Shown here: piece after piece, positions 14,468-24,303 of the stretch
Position numbering within the stretch: the stretch's first letter is position 1
How the letters are laid out: the number at the start of each line of letters is the position of its first letter
Source of the DNA: CAVUAT01 sp963739545
GTDB taxonomy: Bacteria > Actinomycetota > Thermoleophilia > Solirubrobacterales > 70-9
Direction: 5' to 3'
DNA: 64,000 bases
NCBI GenBank assembly: GCA_963739545.1
Contig: CAVUAT010000014.1
Location: 1 to 64,000 of the forward strand
The notes under the pieces: generated by a model
Told to the model about the DNA's origin: nothing
What the model saw: only the letters and a program-made list of their open reading frames with translations
Database searches by the model: none
Made by a program: the position numbers and the translations under genes

Positions 14468-17022
14468 TGGCGTCCATCGCGCTGCGCAACCTCTGGGCCC
14501 GAAAGCTCCGCACCTTCCTCACCGGCTTCGCGGTGATCCTCGGCGTGATGATGATCGCGGGCACCTACGTGCTCACGGACACGATCGAGCGCTCCTTCGA
14601 CCAGATCTTCACCGAGTCGAACGAGGGCGTCGACGCTGTGGTCACCTCGGACGCGGCGGTGGAGACCGACGACGGGGACGAGCCCGCGATGGACGCATCC
14701 GTCCTCGACCAGGTGAAGGCTGTGGACGGCGTCGAGGCCGCCTCGGGCGGGATCACCGATTCCCAGACGGCGATCATCGGCTCAGACGGCGAGCGGGTCG
14801 GGGGCAACGGCGCCCCGGGGCTCGGGTTCTCGATCGTCGACGAGCGCTTCGACCCGCTGACCTACGAAGAGGGTGGGCGGCCCCAGGCCGACAGCGAGGT
14901 GGCGATCGACGTGGCCACGGCCGAGAACGAGGGATTCGAGCTCGGTGACCAGATCACGCTTTCGGGAGCCGGCGAGACGCGGGAGCTGGAGCTCGTCGGC
15001 ACCGCGAAGCTCGGCAACTCCGAGTCGCTCGGCGGCGCCACGATCGCGGTGATGACACTGCCGGTCGCCCAGGCCGTGACCGGCAAGCCGGGGCAGATTG
15101 ACCAGATCTCGGTCGCCGCCGACAGCTCCACGACCCCCGAGCGCCTGGCCTCGAGCCTGAGCGCCGCGCTGCCCGACAACGTCGAGGCCGAGACGGGCGA
15201 GGAGAACACCGAATCCCAGAAGGAGGACATCAACGAGGGCATCGGCTTTTTGAAGACGGCGCTGCTGGTCTTCGCCGGCGTCTCGCTGTTCGTCGCGTCC
15301 TTCCTGATCTTCAACACGTTCTCGATCACCGTCGCCCAGCGCACCAGAGAGTTCGCAATGCTCCGCACCCTCGGCGCCAACCGCCGACAGATCATCACCT
15401 CGGTGATCGGCGAAGCGCTGCTGATCGGGTTCATCGCATCTGTTCTCGGGCTGCTCGCGGGGATCGGGTTCGCCTCGGTCCTCGAGGCGCTGTTCCAGGC
15501 GCTTGAGATCGACCTGCCGAAGTCCGGCACCGTCGTCAGCGCGCGCACGATCATCGTCTCGCTCGCGATCGGCACCGGGCTGACGCTGCTCTCGGCACTC
15601 GGCCCGGCCCTGCGCGCGACGCGCGTCCCGCCGGTGCAGGGGATGCGAGAGGGCGCGGTCCTCGCGACCCCGAAGGAGGGGCGGATCCGCGCTGCGATCG
15701 GCGCCCTGCTCGCCGCGGCGGGGATCGGCCTGATGGCGCTCGGCCTCTTCGGGATTCTCGGCGGCGCGACGGCACTGGGCATCGGAGCGGTCGGCGTCTT
15801 CCTCGGCGTCGCGCTGCTGAGCCCGAAGCTGGTCGGGCCCCTCGCAGCGCTGGTCGGCCGCCCGCTCGAGCGGCTGCGCGGCGTCTCGGGCCGGATCGCG
15901 CACGAAAACACCGTTCGCAACCCGGGCCGCACCGCCTCGACCGCCGCCGCGCTGATGATCGGCCTGGCGCTCGTCTCCTTCGTCGCGATCTTCGCCGCGG
16001 GCCTGAAGGGCTCGATCGACGATGCGATCGAGGAGTCGATCAGCGCCGACCTCTTCCTGGCGAACACCGATGGCTTCTCCGACATACCGGCGACCTCGGG
16101 CGAGCAGATCGCGTCGATCGAGGGCGTCAACGCGGCCTCACCGCTTCGCTACACGCAGTACGGCAAGGCGCCCGGCGGGTCGGGCGGCGGCTCGTTCACG
16201 CTGATCAACCCCGCTACCGCCGCAAACGTGCTCACGCTCGACTGGAAAGACGGGGGCGGGGACGAGCTCCTGACCGACATGGGCCCTGACGAGGCGGTGC
16301 TCGACGAGAAGTTCGCAGACGAGCAGGGCCTCGAGGTCGGCGACAACTTCTCGGCGCTGAGCGCCTCGGGCGAGGTCATCGAGTACACGATCACGGGCAC
16401 CTTCGAGGACAAGACCGACTTCATCGGCGACTACGCAGCCTCCGACGCGAACGCCGCCGCATACAACGAGGACCGAAACGCGACCAACGTGCTCGTGGAC
16501 GTGGCCGACGGCGCCGACGGGGACGCGGTCCGGGGTGAGATCGAGCAGGTGGTCGAGGACGGCTTCCCGACCATCGAGGTCCAGGACCAGCAGGAGCTGA
16601 AGGACTCGATCGGCGAGCAGCTCAACCAGCTGCTCGGCGGCGTCTACGGCCTGCTCTTCCTCGCGGTGATCGTGTCGCTCTTCGGCATCGTCAACACGCT
16701 CGCCCTCTCGATCTACGAGCGCACCCGCGAGCTCGGGCTGCTTCGGGCGGTCGGGACCTCACGCCGACAGGTCAGGCGCATCGTCCGCTACGAGGCCGTG
16801 ATCACCGCCCTGATCGGCGCCGTGCTCGGGTCCGTGCTCGGCGTCATCTTCGCCATCCTGATCAGCCGCCCGCTCGCCGACGAGGGGTTCACGCTGACGA
16901 TTCCCTGGGTGACGCTGATCGTTCTGCTCGTGCTCGCGGCCGTCGCGGGAGTGCTCGCAGCCATCGCGCCGGCGCGCCGCGCCTCCCGCCTGGACACGCT
17001 CGAGGCCCTCTCCTACGAGTAG
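14467..17022 (+). CDS. FtsX-like/MacB-type ABC transporter permease (fused, two-repeat form)
   Basis: An 851-aa permease from GTG 14467 with two FtsX repeats: helix 1, a large extracellular domain (about residues 45-255), three helices, a second half starting near residue 480, another extracellular domain and three last helices. The motif TREFAMLRTLGANRRQI recurs as TRELGLLRAVGTSRRQV in the second repeat. Together with the preceding ATPase it makes a mechanotransmission-type exporter or membrane-stress complex. The substrate is not readable. The 277-bp gap that follows holds the promoter of the glutamine synthetase gene. Confidence 0.92.
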   Translation: MASIALRNLWARKLRTFLTGFAVILGVMMIAGTYVLTDTIERSFDQIFTESNEGVDAVVTSDAAVETDDGDEPAMDASVLDQVKAVDGVEAASGGITDSQTAIIGSDGERVGGNGAPGLGFSIVDERFDPLTYEEGGRPQADSEVAIDVATAENEGFELGDQITLSGAGETRELELVGTAKLGNSESLGGATIAVMTLPVAQAVTGKPGQIDQISVAADSSTTPERLASSLSAALPDNVEAETGEENTESQKEDINEGIGFLKTALLVFAGVSLFVASFLIFNTFSITVAQRTREFAMLRTLGANRRQIITSVIGEALLIGFIASVLGLLAGIGFASVLEALFQALEIDLPKSGTVVSARTIIVSLAIGTGLTLLSALGPALRATRVPPVQGMREGAVLATPKEGRIRAAIGALLAAAGIGLMALGLFGILGGATALGIGAVGVFLGVALLSPKLVGPLAALVGRPLERLRGVSGRIAHENTVRNPGRTASTAAALMIGLALVSFVAIFAAGLKGSIDDAIEESISADLFLANTDGFSDIPATSGEQIASIEGVNAASPLRYTQYGKAPGGSGGGSFTLINPATAANVLTLDWKDGGGDELLTDMGPDEAVLDEKFADEQGLEVGDNFSALSASGEVIEYTITGTFEDKTDFIGDYAASDANAAAYNEDRNATNVLVDVADGADGDAVRGEIEQVVEDGFPTIEVQDQQELKDSIGEQLNQLLGGVYGLLFLAVIVSLFGIVNTLALSIYERTRELGLLRAVGTSRRQVRRIVRYEAVITALIGAVLGSVLGVIFAILISRPLADEGFTLTIPWVTLIVLLVLAAVAGVLAAIAPARRASRLDTLEALSYE

Positions 17023-17299
17023 TCGGCCGCCGGGTCGTACGTCCCGAAGCTCCATTCGTAGCCCTCAGGTAGGCCAATCCGGGCATGGCCTTGTCCTCTC
17101 CGCGCGCGTGGCGCCGGTTGTCGGTTGACGAAGAAACCGAATATTCACAAACCTGCTCGCTCGGCCAACCGACCGCCGGGCGAACCGCCTGGCGGGGAAT
17201 CTGTACACGCGGATAACGCCTGTCCACCCGATCCCGGCTAAATTCTCACCTCGTTTACGTCGTGTGCCCACTCGTGACCTTCAGGAGGCTTCCCGCAAC

Positions 17300-19447
17300 A
17301 TGCTCAAGACTCGTCAGAAGAATGTGACTTCCGCCACGTGGAGCCCCAACGGGGACGCGATGGGCACCGTCGACCTCACGGAGGAGGGCAACAACCCGTT
17401 CGCGACGGATGTGTTCTCCACCGATGTCCAGAAGGAGCGCCTCGACGGCAACACCTTCGACACGCTGCAGGCGACGCTCGCCGGCGGCGAGGCACTCGAC
17501 CCGTCCCTCGCAGACGCCGTCGCCAAGGCGATGAAGGAGTGGGCCCTCTCGCGCGGCGCCACGCACTTCACCCACGTGTTCCAGCCGCTCACCGGCCTCA
17601 CTGCCGAGAAGCACGACTCGTTCTTCGAGCCGGACCGCGACGGGAACTGGCTCGCCGGCTTCTCCGGCAAGGAGCTGATTCAGGGCGAGCCTGACGCGTC
17701 CTCGTTCCCGACCGGCGGGGTGCGCGACACCTTTGAGGCCCGCGGCTACACCGCCTGGGATCCGACGAGTCCCGCGTTCATCCTCGACAACCCGAACGGC
17801 GCGCTTCTATGCATCCCGACGGCGTTCGTGTCGTGGACGGGCGAGGCGCTCGACGCGAAGATCCCGCTGCTGCGCTCGATGGACGCGCTGTCGAATACCG
17901 CCGTCCGCGCGCTTCGCCTGCTCGGCGACGAGGACGCGCAGCGCGTGTTCACGACGGTCGGCCCCGAGCAGGAGTACTTCCTGATCGACGAGGAGTACTT
18001 CTACGCCCGGCCCGACCTGGTGCTGACGGGCCGCACGCTGTTCGGCGCGTACCCGCCGAAGGGCCATGAGCTGGACGACCACTACTTCGGGGCGATCCCC
18101 GAGCGCGTGCTCGCTTGCATCATGGACTTCGAGATGGAGCTCGCGAAGCTCGGCGTGCCGATCAAGACCCGGCACAACGAGGTCGCACCCGGCCAGTACG
18201 AGCTGGCGCCGATGTTCGAGAACTCGAACGTCGGTTCCGACCACCAGCAGCTGACCATGCAGATCATGCAGAAGGTCGCGCGCAAGTACGGCCTCGTCTG
18301 CCTGCTGCACGAGAAGCCCTTCGCCGGCGTCAACGGCTCGGGCAAGCACAACAACTGGTCGATGGGCACCGACACTGGGCACAACGTCCTCGAGCCCGGC
18401 GATACGCCGAGGGACAACGTCAGCTTCATGTTCTTCTGCTCCGCCGTGATCCAGGCCGTGAACCTCCACCAGGGGCTGCTTCGCGCCTCGGTCGCGAACA
18501 TCGGCCAGGACCACCGCCTCGGCGCCAACGAGGCGCCGCCGGCGATCATCTCGATCTTCCTCGGCGCAGAGCTGGAGAAGGCCTTCGAGGCGATCGCCAC
18601 AGGACGAGGCGACGGCGTGACCCCGAACGAGACGATGGAGCTCGGCGCCGAGGTCCTGCCGCCCCTCCCCCGTCACGGCGGAGACCGCAACCGGACCTCG
18701 CCGTTCGCGTTCACCGGCAACAAGTTCGAGTTCCGGGCGCTGGGATCGAGCATGTCGCTCGGCTTCACGAACACCGTCCTGAACACGATCGTCGCCGAGT
18801 CGATCGACGACCTCGCCGACGGTCTCGAGCAGAAGCTCGAGAGCGGCATGGACGTCAATCAGGCTGTCCAGGAGGTCGTCGCCGCGACCTACACAGCCAA
18901 CAAGCAGGTCTGTTTCATGGGCGACAACTACACCGAGGAGTGGCACGCCGAGGCCGAGTCCCGCGGGTTGAAGAACCTGAAGACGACGCCCGACGCCCTG
19001 CCCGAGGTCCTCTCCGACTCGACGGTCGCGGCGTTCGGGAAGTACGACGTGCTCTCGAAGAGCGAGCTCGAGTCGCGGTTCGAGGTCTGGGCCGACCAGT
19101 ACTCGACCCGGGCCAACATCGAGGCCGAGACCGCCGACACGATCGCGCGGACGATGATCCTGCCGGCCGCTCTGCGCTACCTGGCTCTGAGCACCGAGGC
19201 GGGCGTGAGCGGCGTCGAGGCGGAGACTCGCGGCCTGGTCGATTCCCTGATCTCGTCGCTGGCTGCGCTGAAGGAGGCGAACTCCTACCCCGACGGCGTC
19301 GAGGGCCTGGACCTCGCCCTCTACGCGCGCGACAACCAGCTCGTGAAGATGGCCGAAGTGCGCGACGTCGCCGACCAGCTGGAGAAGATCGTTCCCGACG
19401 ACCTCTGGCCGCTGCCGAAGTACTCCGAGATGCTGTTCATCCGTTAG
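17300..19447 (+). CDS. glnN: Glutamine synthetase type III (GlnN)
   Basis: A 715-aa enzyme that makes glutamine from glutamate, ammonia and ATP. The start is ATG 17300, preceded by AGGAGG (17283-17288). Type III features include the long N-terminal domain (FQPLTGLTAEKHDSFFEP), VGPEQEYFLID, RHNEVAPGQYELAPMFEN with metal-binding Glu residues, GVNGSGKHNNWSMG and the late DNYTEEWHAEAESRG. Type III enzymes are dodecamers found in Bacteroides, cyanobacteria and some actinobacteria. Its position just ahead of gltBD gives a GS-GOGAT nitrogen-assimilation block. A clear terminator separates the two. Confidence 0.95.
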   Translation: MLKTRQKNVTSATWSPNGDAMGTVDLTEEGNNPFATDVFSTDVQKERLDGNTFDTLQATLAGGEALDPSLADAVAKAMKEWALSRGATHFTHVFQPLTGLTAEKHDSFFEPDRDGNWLAGFSGKELIQGEPDASSFPTGGVRDTFEARGYTAWDPTSPAFILDNPNGALLCIPTAFVSWTGEALDAKIPLLRSMDALSNTAVRALRLLGDEDAQRVFTTVGPEQEYFLIDEEYFYARPDLVLTGRTLFGAYPPKGHELDDHYFGAIPERVLACIMDFEMELAKLGVPIKTRHNEVAPGQYELAPMFENSNVGSDHQQLTMQIMQKVARKYGLVCLLHEKPFAGVNGSGKHNNWSMGTDTGHNVLEPGDTPRDNVSFMFFCSAVIQAVNLHQGLLRASVANIGQDHRLGANEAPPAIISIFLGAELEKAFEAIATGRGDGVTPNETMELGAEVLPPLPRHGGDRNRTSPFAFTGNKFEFRALGSSMSLGFTNTVLNTIVAESIDDLADGLEQKLESGMDVNQAVQEVVAATYTANKQVCFMGDNYTEEWHAEAESRGLKNLKTTPDALPEVLSDSTVAAFGKYDVLSKSELESRFEVWADQYSTRANIEAETADTIARTMILPAALRYLALSTEAGVSGVEAETRGLVDSLISSLAALKEANSYPDGVEGLDLALYARDNQLVKMAEVRDVADQLEKIVPDDLWPLPKYSEMLFIR

Positions 19448-19468
19448 CCGCAGGGAAGCGGGGCAGGG

Positions 19469-19493
19469 AAGGGGCCGCGGCGCGGCCCCTTTT
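19469..19493 (+). terminator. Rho-independent terminator after glnN
   Basis: A perfect 10-bp inverted repeat, AAGGGGCCGC and GCGGCCCCTT around a GGC loop, followed by further T residues, 22 bp after the glnN stop. It makes glnN monocistronic and insulates the gltBD operon. Confidence 0.88.
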
Positions 19494-19579
19494 CGTGCCT
19501 GAGAGCGGCCTTTGTCTAACCTTTACCGACCTCTCAGAGCCGATCTGAGGGACAATTCACACGCTCTAGGAACCATCGC

Positions 19580-19644
19580 TCTCGCGGCCGCCCCCCGCGG
19601 GAGATTGGTGTCGAAGGCCCGCCGCAGGCTCCGCCTGCTGGGCC
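19580..19644 (+). promoter_or_regulatory. Two consecutive hairpins in the gltB leader
   Basis: The first hairpin (19580-19604) pairs TCTC/GAGA and GCGG/CCGC with a two-base bulge. The second (19616-19644) pairs GGCCC/GGGCC and GCAGGC/GCCTGC around a TCC loop. They end 30 bp before the gltB ATG at 19675, with no good ribosome-binding site between. They could form an attenuator, a protein-binding leader or simply GC-rich structure. No known riboswitch consensus is recognised. Confidence 0.35.
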
Positions 19645-19674
19645 CGAGGCCTCCGTACCCCACAGCCCCGACTT

Positions 19675-22600
19675 ATGACCAACCCACCCACCCCAGACCC
19701 CCGCTACGCGCCCGGTGGCGACACCGCTCCGGTGGGCCTCGTGCGCCCCTCCGACGAGCGCTCGGCCTGCGGCGTGGCGTGCGTGGCGCGCCTCGACGGC
19801 AAGCCGCTGCACGAGGTGATCGAGCGCGGCCTCACCGCGCTCGATCGACTCGAGCACCGCGGGGCATCCGGGTCTGATGAGAACAGCGGCGACGGCGCCG
19901 GCATCATGGTCGCCCTCCCCTACGCCTTTCTTCGCTCGCGAGCCGAGGAGTTCGGGATCACCGCCGACGAGTTCCCCGAGCCCGGGCTGACCGGCGTCGC
20001 GATGACCTTCCTGCCCCGCGACGCCAAGCGCGCCGACGAGGTCGCCGCCCGCATCGACGAGATCGTCGAAGCTGAGGGACAGCGGCCGATCGGCTGGCGC
20101 CAGGTCGAGGTCGAGCCCAAGGTGCCGGGGGTGCTCTCGCGGCCGAGCAGCCCGCGGATCCGCCAGCTGCTGATCGCGCCCGGCCCCGGAGTCCCGAACC
20201 AGGACGAGTTCGAGAACCGCCTCTACCTGATCCGCCGGATCGCCGAGATCGAGTACGCCGGCGAGGTCACGTTCCCGAGCTTCTCGTCGCGCACGATCGT
20301 CTACAAGGGGCTGCTGACAGCGCCGCAGCTGGCGCGCTTCTATCCCGACCTTCGCGACCCCGAGCTGGTCAGCACCTTCGCGATCGTCCACTCCCGCTTC
20401 TCGACCAACACCGCGCCCAGCTGGGAGCTCGCCCAGCCGCTGCGGATGATCGCCCACAACGGCGAGATCAACACCGTGCTCGGCAACGAGAACTGGATGC
20501 GGGCCCGCGAGTCCGCGCTTCGCTGGGACGAGCTCGGCCCCGACCTGGAGCGCTGCCTTCCCCTGATCAACGAGGGCGCCTCGGACTCGGCCGCGTTCGA
20601 CCGCGCGCTGGAGCTCCTGTTCAAGGCCGGCCGCAGCCTGCCGCACGCGCTGATGATGATGATCCCGATGGCCTACGAGAACCGCCAGCTCCCCGACGAG
20701 CTGCGCGACTTCTACGCCTTCCACTCGTTGCTGCTCGAGCCGTGGGACGGCCCGGCCTCGATCGTGTTCAGCGACGGGCGCCTGCTCGGCGCCACGCTCG
20801 ACCGTAACGGCCTGCGCCCGAGCCGCTGGTCCGTGACCGAGGACGGCTGGCTCGCCCTCAGCTCGGAGGCCGGGACGTTCAGCGCCGAGCCCGCGAACGT
20901 CGTGCGGCGCGGCCGCCTCCAGGCGGGGCACCTGTTCCTGGTCGACCTCGAGCAGGGCCGGATCTACGACGACCGCGAGGCCGAGATGGAGGTCGCCCGC
21001 CAGGCTCCCTACGGCGAGTGGTTCCGCAAGGGCATCGTCTCGTTCAACGACCTGCCCGAGCCCGAGATGCCCTCGCGCGAGGAGAAGTCGCTCACCGCGC
21101 TCCAGCTCGCCTTCGGCTATTCGCAGGAGGACCTGCGGGTGCTGCTGGCGCCGATCGCGCGCGACGCGAAGGAGCCGACCGGCTCGATGGGCAACGACCT
21201 CGCCCTGGCCGTGCTCTCCGACAAGGAGCCGTCGCTCTTCTCCTACTTCAAGCAGCGCTTCGCGCAGGTCACGAACCCCGCGATCGACTCCGTCCGCGAG
21301 CACATCGTGATGAGCCTGACGACGGCGATCGGCCCCGAGGGCAACCTGCTCGACGAGGACCCCGACCACGCCCAGCAGGTGCTGGTGGGGCGCCCGATCA
21401 TCACCGACCCCGAGCTCGAGAAGCTGCGCCAAATCGAGCACCCGGTGCTGCGCGCCGAGACCATCGACATCACCTGGCCGCTGACCGAGGGCGAGGCCGG
21501 GATGGCCCACGCGGTCGACCGCATCTGCGCCGAGGCGAGCGAGGCGATCGCCGGCGGCGCCACGCTGCTGGTGCTCTCCGACCGCCACGTGAACCCGGAC
21601 CGCGTGCCGATGCCGTCGCTGCTCGCGACCTCGGCGGTCAACCACCACCTGACACGCGAGGGCACACGCCTGCAGGCGGCGCTCGTGGTCGAGTCCGGCG
21701 AGCCGCGCGAGGTCCACCACCTCGCTGCCCTGATCGGCTACGGCGCCAGCGCGATCAACCCGTACCTGCTGCTCGACTCGCTCGACGACATGACCGGCCG
21801 CGCCGCGCTCGAGGACGGGCTCACCGCGGCCGACGCCCGCGAGCGCGCGATCGTCGGCTACTCGAAGGGCATGCTGAAGACGATGTCGAAGATCGGCATC
21901 TCATCGATCGCCTCCTACCGCGGCGCGCAGATCTTCGAGGCCGTCGGCCTCGACTCCGAGATGGTCGACCGCCACTTCACCGGCACCCCGTCGCGGTTCG
22001 GCGGAATCGGCCTCGACGAGCTCGGGGGCGAGGCGCTCGAGCGCCACGCGCGCGCCTATCCCGAGCAGCACGGCCTGCCGCTGCCGCGCTACGTGGAGGA
22101 GGCGTCGCTCGCGGCCGCGCACGAGAAGCTCCTCCCGCAGGGAGGCGTCTACCAGTGGCGCCGCGACGGCGAGTTCCACATGTGGGAGCCGGACACCGTC
22201 TCGAGCCTGCAGCGAGTCGCGCGCGAACCGGCCGCAAACGGCGATGGACCGGCAGCCCCGTACTCCGAATTCAGCTCACGAGTCAACGACGAGAACGCCT
22301 CGCGCGGGCTGCTTCGAGGGCTGCTCCGCCTGCGCGAGCCGCGCAGCGGCGCGGACCTGGCGGACGTCGAGCCGTCAACCGACATCCTGCAGCGCTTCTC
22401 GACCGGCGCGATGAGCCTGGGGGCGCTCTCGCGCGAGGCCCACGAGACGCTGGCGATCGCGATGAACCGCATCGGCGGCCATTCGAACAGCGGCGAGGGC
22501 GGCGAGGACAAGGCGCGCAACACGCCCGACCCGAACGGCGACTCGCGCCGCTCCCGCATACGCCAGGTGGCGTCTGGGCGCTTCGGCGTCGACATCGACT

Positions 22601-24303
22601 ACCTCTCGCACGCGGACCAGATCCAGATCAAGATCGCCCAAGGCGCGAAGCCCGGCGAGGGCGGGCAGCTCCCCGGCCAGAAGGTCGACGACTACATCGC
22701 CCACCTGCGCTACGCGACGCCGGGAGTCGAGCTGATCTCGCCGCCGCCCCACCACGACATCTACTCGATCGAGGACCTGAAGCAGCTGATCTACGACCTG
22801 CGCACGGCCAACCCCGAGGCCGCTATCTCGGTCAAGCTCGCCTCGGAGTCGGGCGTCGGGACGGTCGCCGCCGGCGTCGCCAAGTGCGGCGCCGACCACA
22901 TCGTCATCGCCGGCCACGACGGCGGCACCGGCGCCTCCCCCCTGTCGAGCCTGCAGTCCGCCGGTTCCCCCTGGGAGCTCGGTCTGGCTGAGACCCAGCA
23001 GGCGCTGATCGAAAGCGGGCTGCGGCCGCGAGTCCGCATCCAGGCCGACGGCCAGATGCGCACAGGGCGCGACGTGGTCGTCGCGGCATTGCTCGGCGCC
23101 GACGAGTTCGGCTTCTCGACCGCTCCGCTGGTCGCGGCGGGCTGCGTGATGATGCGCGTCTGCCACCTGAACACCTGCCCCGTCGGGATCGCCAGCCAGG
23201 ACCCGGAGCTGCGCAAGCGCTACGCCGGCACCCCCGAGAACGTCATCACCTACCTGGCCGAGGTCGCAGAGGAGGTCCGGCGCCTGATGGCCGCGCTCGG
23301 TGTCGAGCGCTTCGAGGATCTGATCGGCCGTGCCGATCTGCTCGAGCCCGACCCCGACGTGCGCCACGCCAAGGCCGCCACGCTCGACCTGACCCCTCTT
23401 CTGCACATGCCGGACATCCCCGAGCTCTCGCTGCCCGTGCGCCGCCACTCCGCCGAGGCCGATGTCACGGACGTGCTCGAGGGGAGCTTCGAGATCCGCG
23501 AGGTGCTCCCGCAGGTCGGCGCCGCGGTCGTCGCGGGCGAGCCGATCCGCATCGAGGCCACCGTCGGAAACATCGACCGCGCGGTGGGCGGCCTCACCTC
23601 GAATCTCGTGACCCGCCAGCACGGCCCCGAGGGCCTGCCGCCGGACACCGTCGAGCTGGTGCTGCGCGGGTCGATCGGCCAGAGCTGCGGTGCCTGGCTC
23701 GCCCCCGGGGTCACGATCGAACTCGCCGGCCAGGTCAACGACTACGCCGGCAAGGGCTTGTCCGGTGGCACCCTCGCGATCCGGCCCCCTGAGAGCGTTC
23801 CCTTCGCCGCCGAGCGCAACGTGATCGCGGGCAACGTCTGCCTGTATGGCGCCACCGCCGGCAAGGCCTTCTTCCGCGGGCTCGCGGGCGAGCGCTTCGC
23901 CGTTCGCAATTCGGGAGCCGACGCCGTCGTCGAGGGCATCGGGGACCACGGCTGCGAGTACATGACGGGCGGCCGCGTCGTCGTGCTCGGCCCCACCGGC
24001 GACAACTTCGGCGCCGGCATGAGCGGCGGAGCCGCCTATGTGTACGACCCGCAGGAGCGGCTGTCGGGCAACACCAACCACGAGCTCGTGGACGTCGACC
24101 CGGTGAGCGTCACCGACTCCGACGTCGGGGCCCTGCAAGAGCTGATCGCCGAGCACCTCGAGCGCACCGGCTCGGCGCCGGCGCGCAAGATCCTCGAGGA
24201 CTGGGACTCCGAGGTCGAGAAGTTCGCCCGCGTGATGTCGCGCCGCTACAAGGAAGTCCTCGCGGAGCGGGCGGCAGAGCAAGAAGCGGCAGCGGCGGCC
24301 TGA
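19675..24303 (+). CDS. gltB: Glutamate synthase (GOGAT) large subunit
   Basis: A 1542-aa subunit that releases ammonia from glutamine and transfers it to 2-oxoglutarate. The type II glutamine amidotransferase domain begins at the nucleophile Cys32 (SACGVACVA), exposed after propeptide removal. Other visible elements are HSRFSTNTAPSWELAQP, the FMN/synthase domain (GGHSNSGEGGED, AKPGEGGQLPGQKV, VIAGHDGGTGASPL), a 3Fe-4S cluster set (Cys1157, 1163, 1168 in MMRVCHLNTCPVGIA) and the C-terminal beta-helix GXGXG-like repeats. Its TGA overlaps the gltD ATG (TGATG). Confidence 0.96.
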   Translation: MTNPPTPDPRYAPGGDTAPVGLVRPSDERSACGVACVARLDGKPLHEVIERGLTALDRLEHRGASGSDENSGDGAGIMVALPYAFLRSRAEEFGITADEFPEPGLTGVAMTFLPRDAKRADEVAARIDEIVEAEGQRPIGWRQVEVEPKVPGVLSRPSSPRIRQLLIAPGPGVPNQDEFENRLYLIRRIAEIEYAGEVTFPSFSSRTIVYKGLLTAPQLARFYPDLRDPELVSTFAIVHSRFSTNTAPSWELAQPLRMIAHNGEINTVLGNENWMRARESALRWDELGPDLERCLPLINEGASDSAAFDRALELLFKAGRSLPHALMMMIPMAYENRQLPDELRDFYAFHSLLLEPWDGPASIVFSDGRLLGATLDRNGLRPSRWSVTEDGWLALSSEAGTFSAEPANVVRRGRLQAGHLFLVDLEQGRIYDDREAEMEVARQAPYGEWFRKGIVSFNDLPEPEMPSREEKSLTALQLAFGYSQEDLRVLLAPIARDAKEPTGSMGNDLALAVLSDKEPSLFSYFKQRFAQVTNPAIDSVREHIVMSLTTAIGPEGNLLDEDPDHAQQVLVGRPIITDPELEKLRQIEHPVLRAETIDITWPLTEGEAGMAHAVDRICAEASEAIAGGATLLVLSDRHVNPDRVPMPSLLATSAVNHHLTREGTRLQAALVVESGEPREVHHLAALIGYGASAINPYLLLDSLDDMTGRAALEDGLTAADARERAIVGYSKGMLKTMSKIGISSIASYRGAQIFEAVGLDSEMVDRHFTGTPSRFGGIGLDELGGEALERHARAYPEQHGLPLPRYVEEASLAAAHEKLLPQGGVYQWRRDGEFHMWEPDTVSSLQRVAREPAANGDGPAAPYSEFSSRVNDENASRGLLRGLLRLREPRSGADLADVEPSTDILQRFSTGAMSLGALSREAHETLAIAMNRIGGHSNSGEGGEDKARNTPDPNGDSRRSRIRQVASGRFGVDIDYLSHADQIQIKIAQGAKPGEGGQLPGQKVDDYIAHLRYATPGVELISPPPHHDIYSIEDLKQLIYDLRTANPEAAISVKLASESGVGTVAAGVAKCGADHIVIAGHDGGTGASPLSSLQSAGSPWELGLAETQQALIESGLRPRVRIQADGQMRTGRDVVVAALLGADEFGFSTAPLVAAGCVMMRVCHLNTCPVGIASQDPELRKRYAGTPENVITYLAEVAEEVRRLMAALGVERFEDLIGRADLLEPDPDVRHAKAATLDLTPLLHMPDIPELSLPVRRHSAEADVTDVLEGSFEIREVLPQVGAAVVAGEPIRIEATVGNIDRAVGGLTSNLVTRQHGPEGLPPDTVELVLRGSIGQSCGAWLAPGVTIELAGQVNDYAGKGLSGGTLAIRPPESVPFAAERNVIAGNVCLYGATAGKAFFRGLAGERFAVRNSGADAVVEGIGDHGCEYMTGGRVVVLGPTGDNFGAGMSGGAAYVYDPQERLSGNTNHELVDVDPVSVTDSDVGALQELIAEHLERTGSAPARKILEDWDSEVEKFARVMSRRYKEVLAERAAEQEAAAAA

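Noticed and set aside
19580..19644. Glutamine riboswitch before gltB
   Set aside because: The hairpins lack the known glutamine-aptamer sequence, and those aptamers are best known from cyanobacteria and phage.
19534..21720. A 728-codon open frame antisense to gltB
   Set aside because: It mirrors the gltB codons, has repetitive His/Arg/Gly-rich content and no recognisable motif. Long antisense frames are expected at this GC content.
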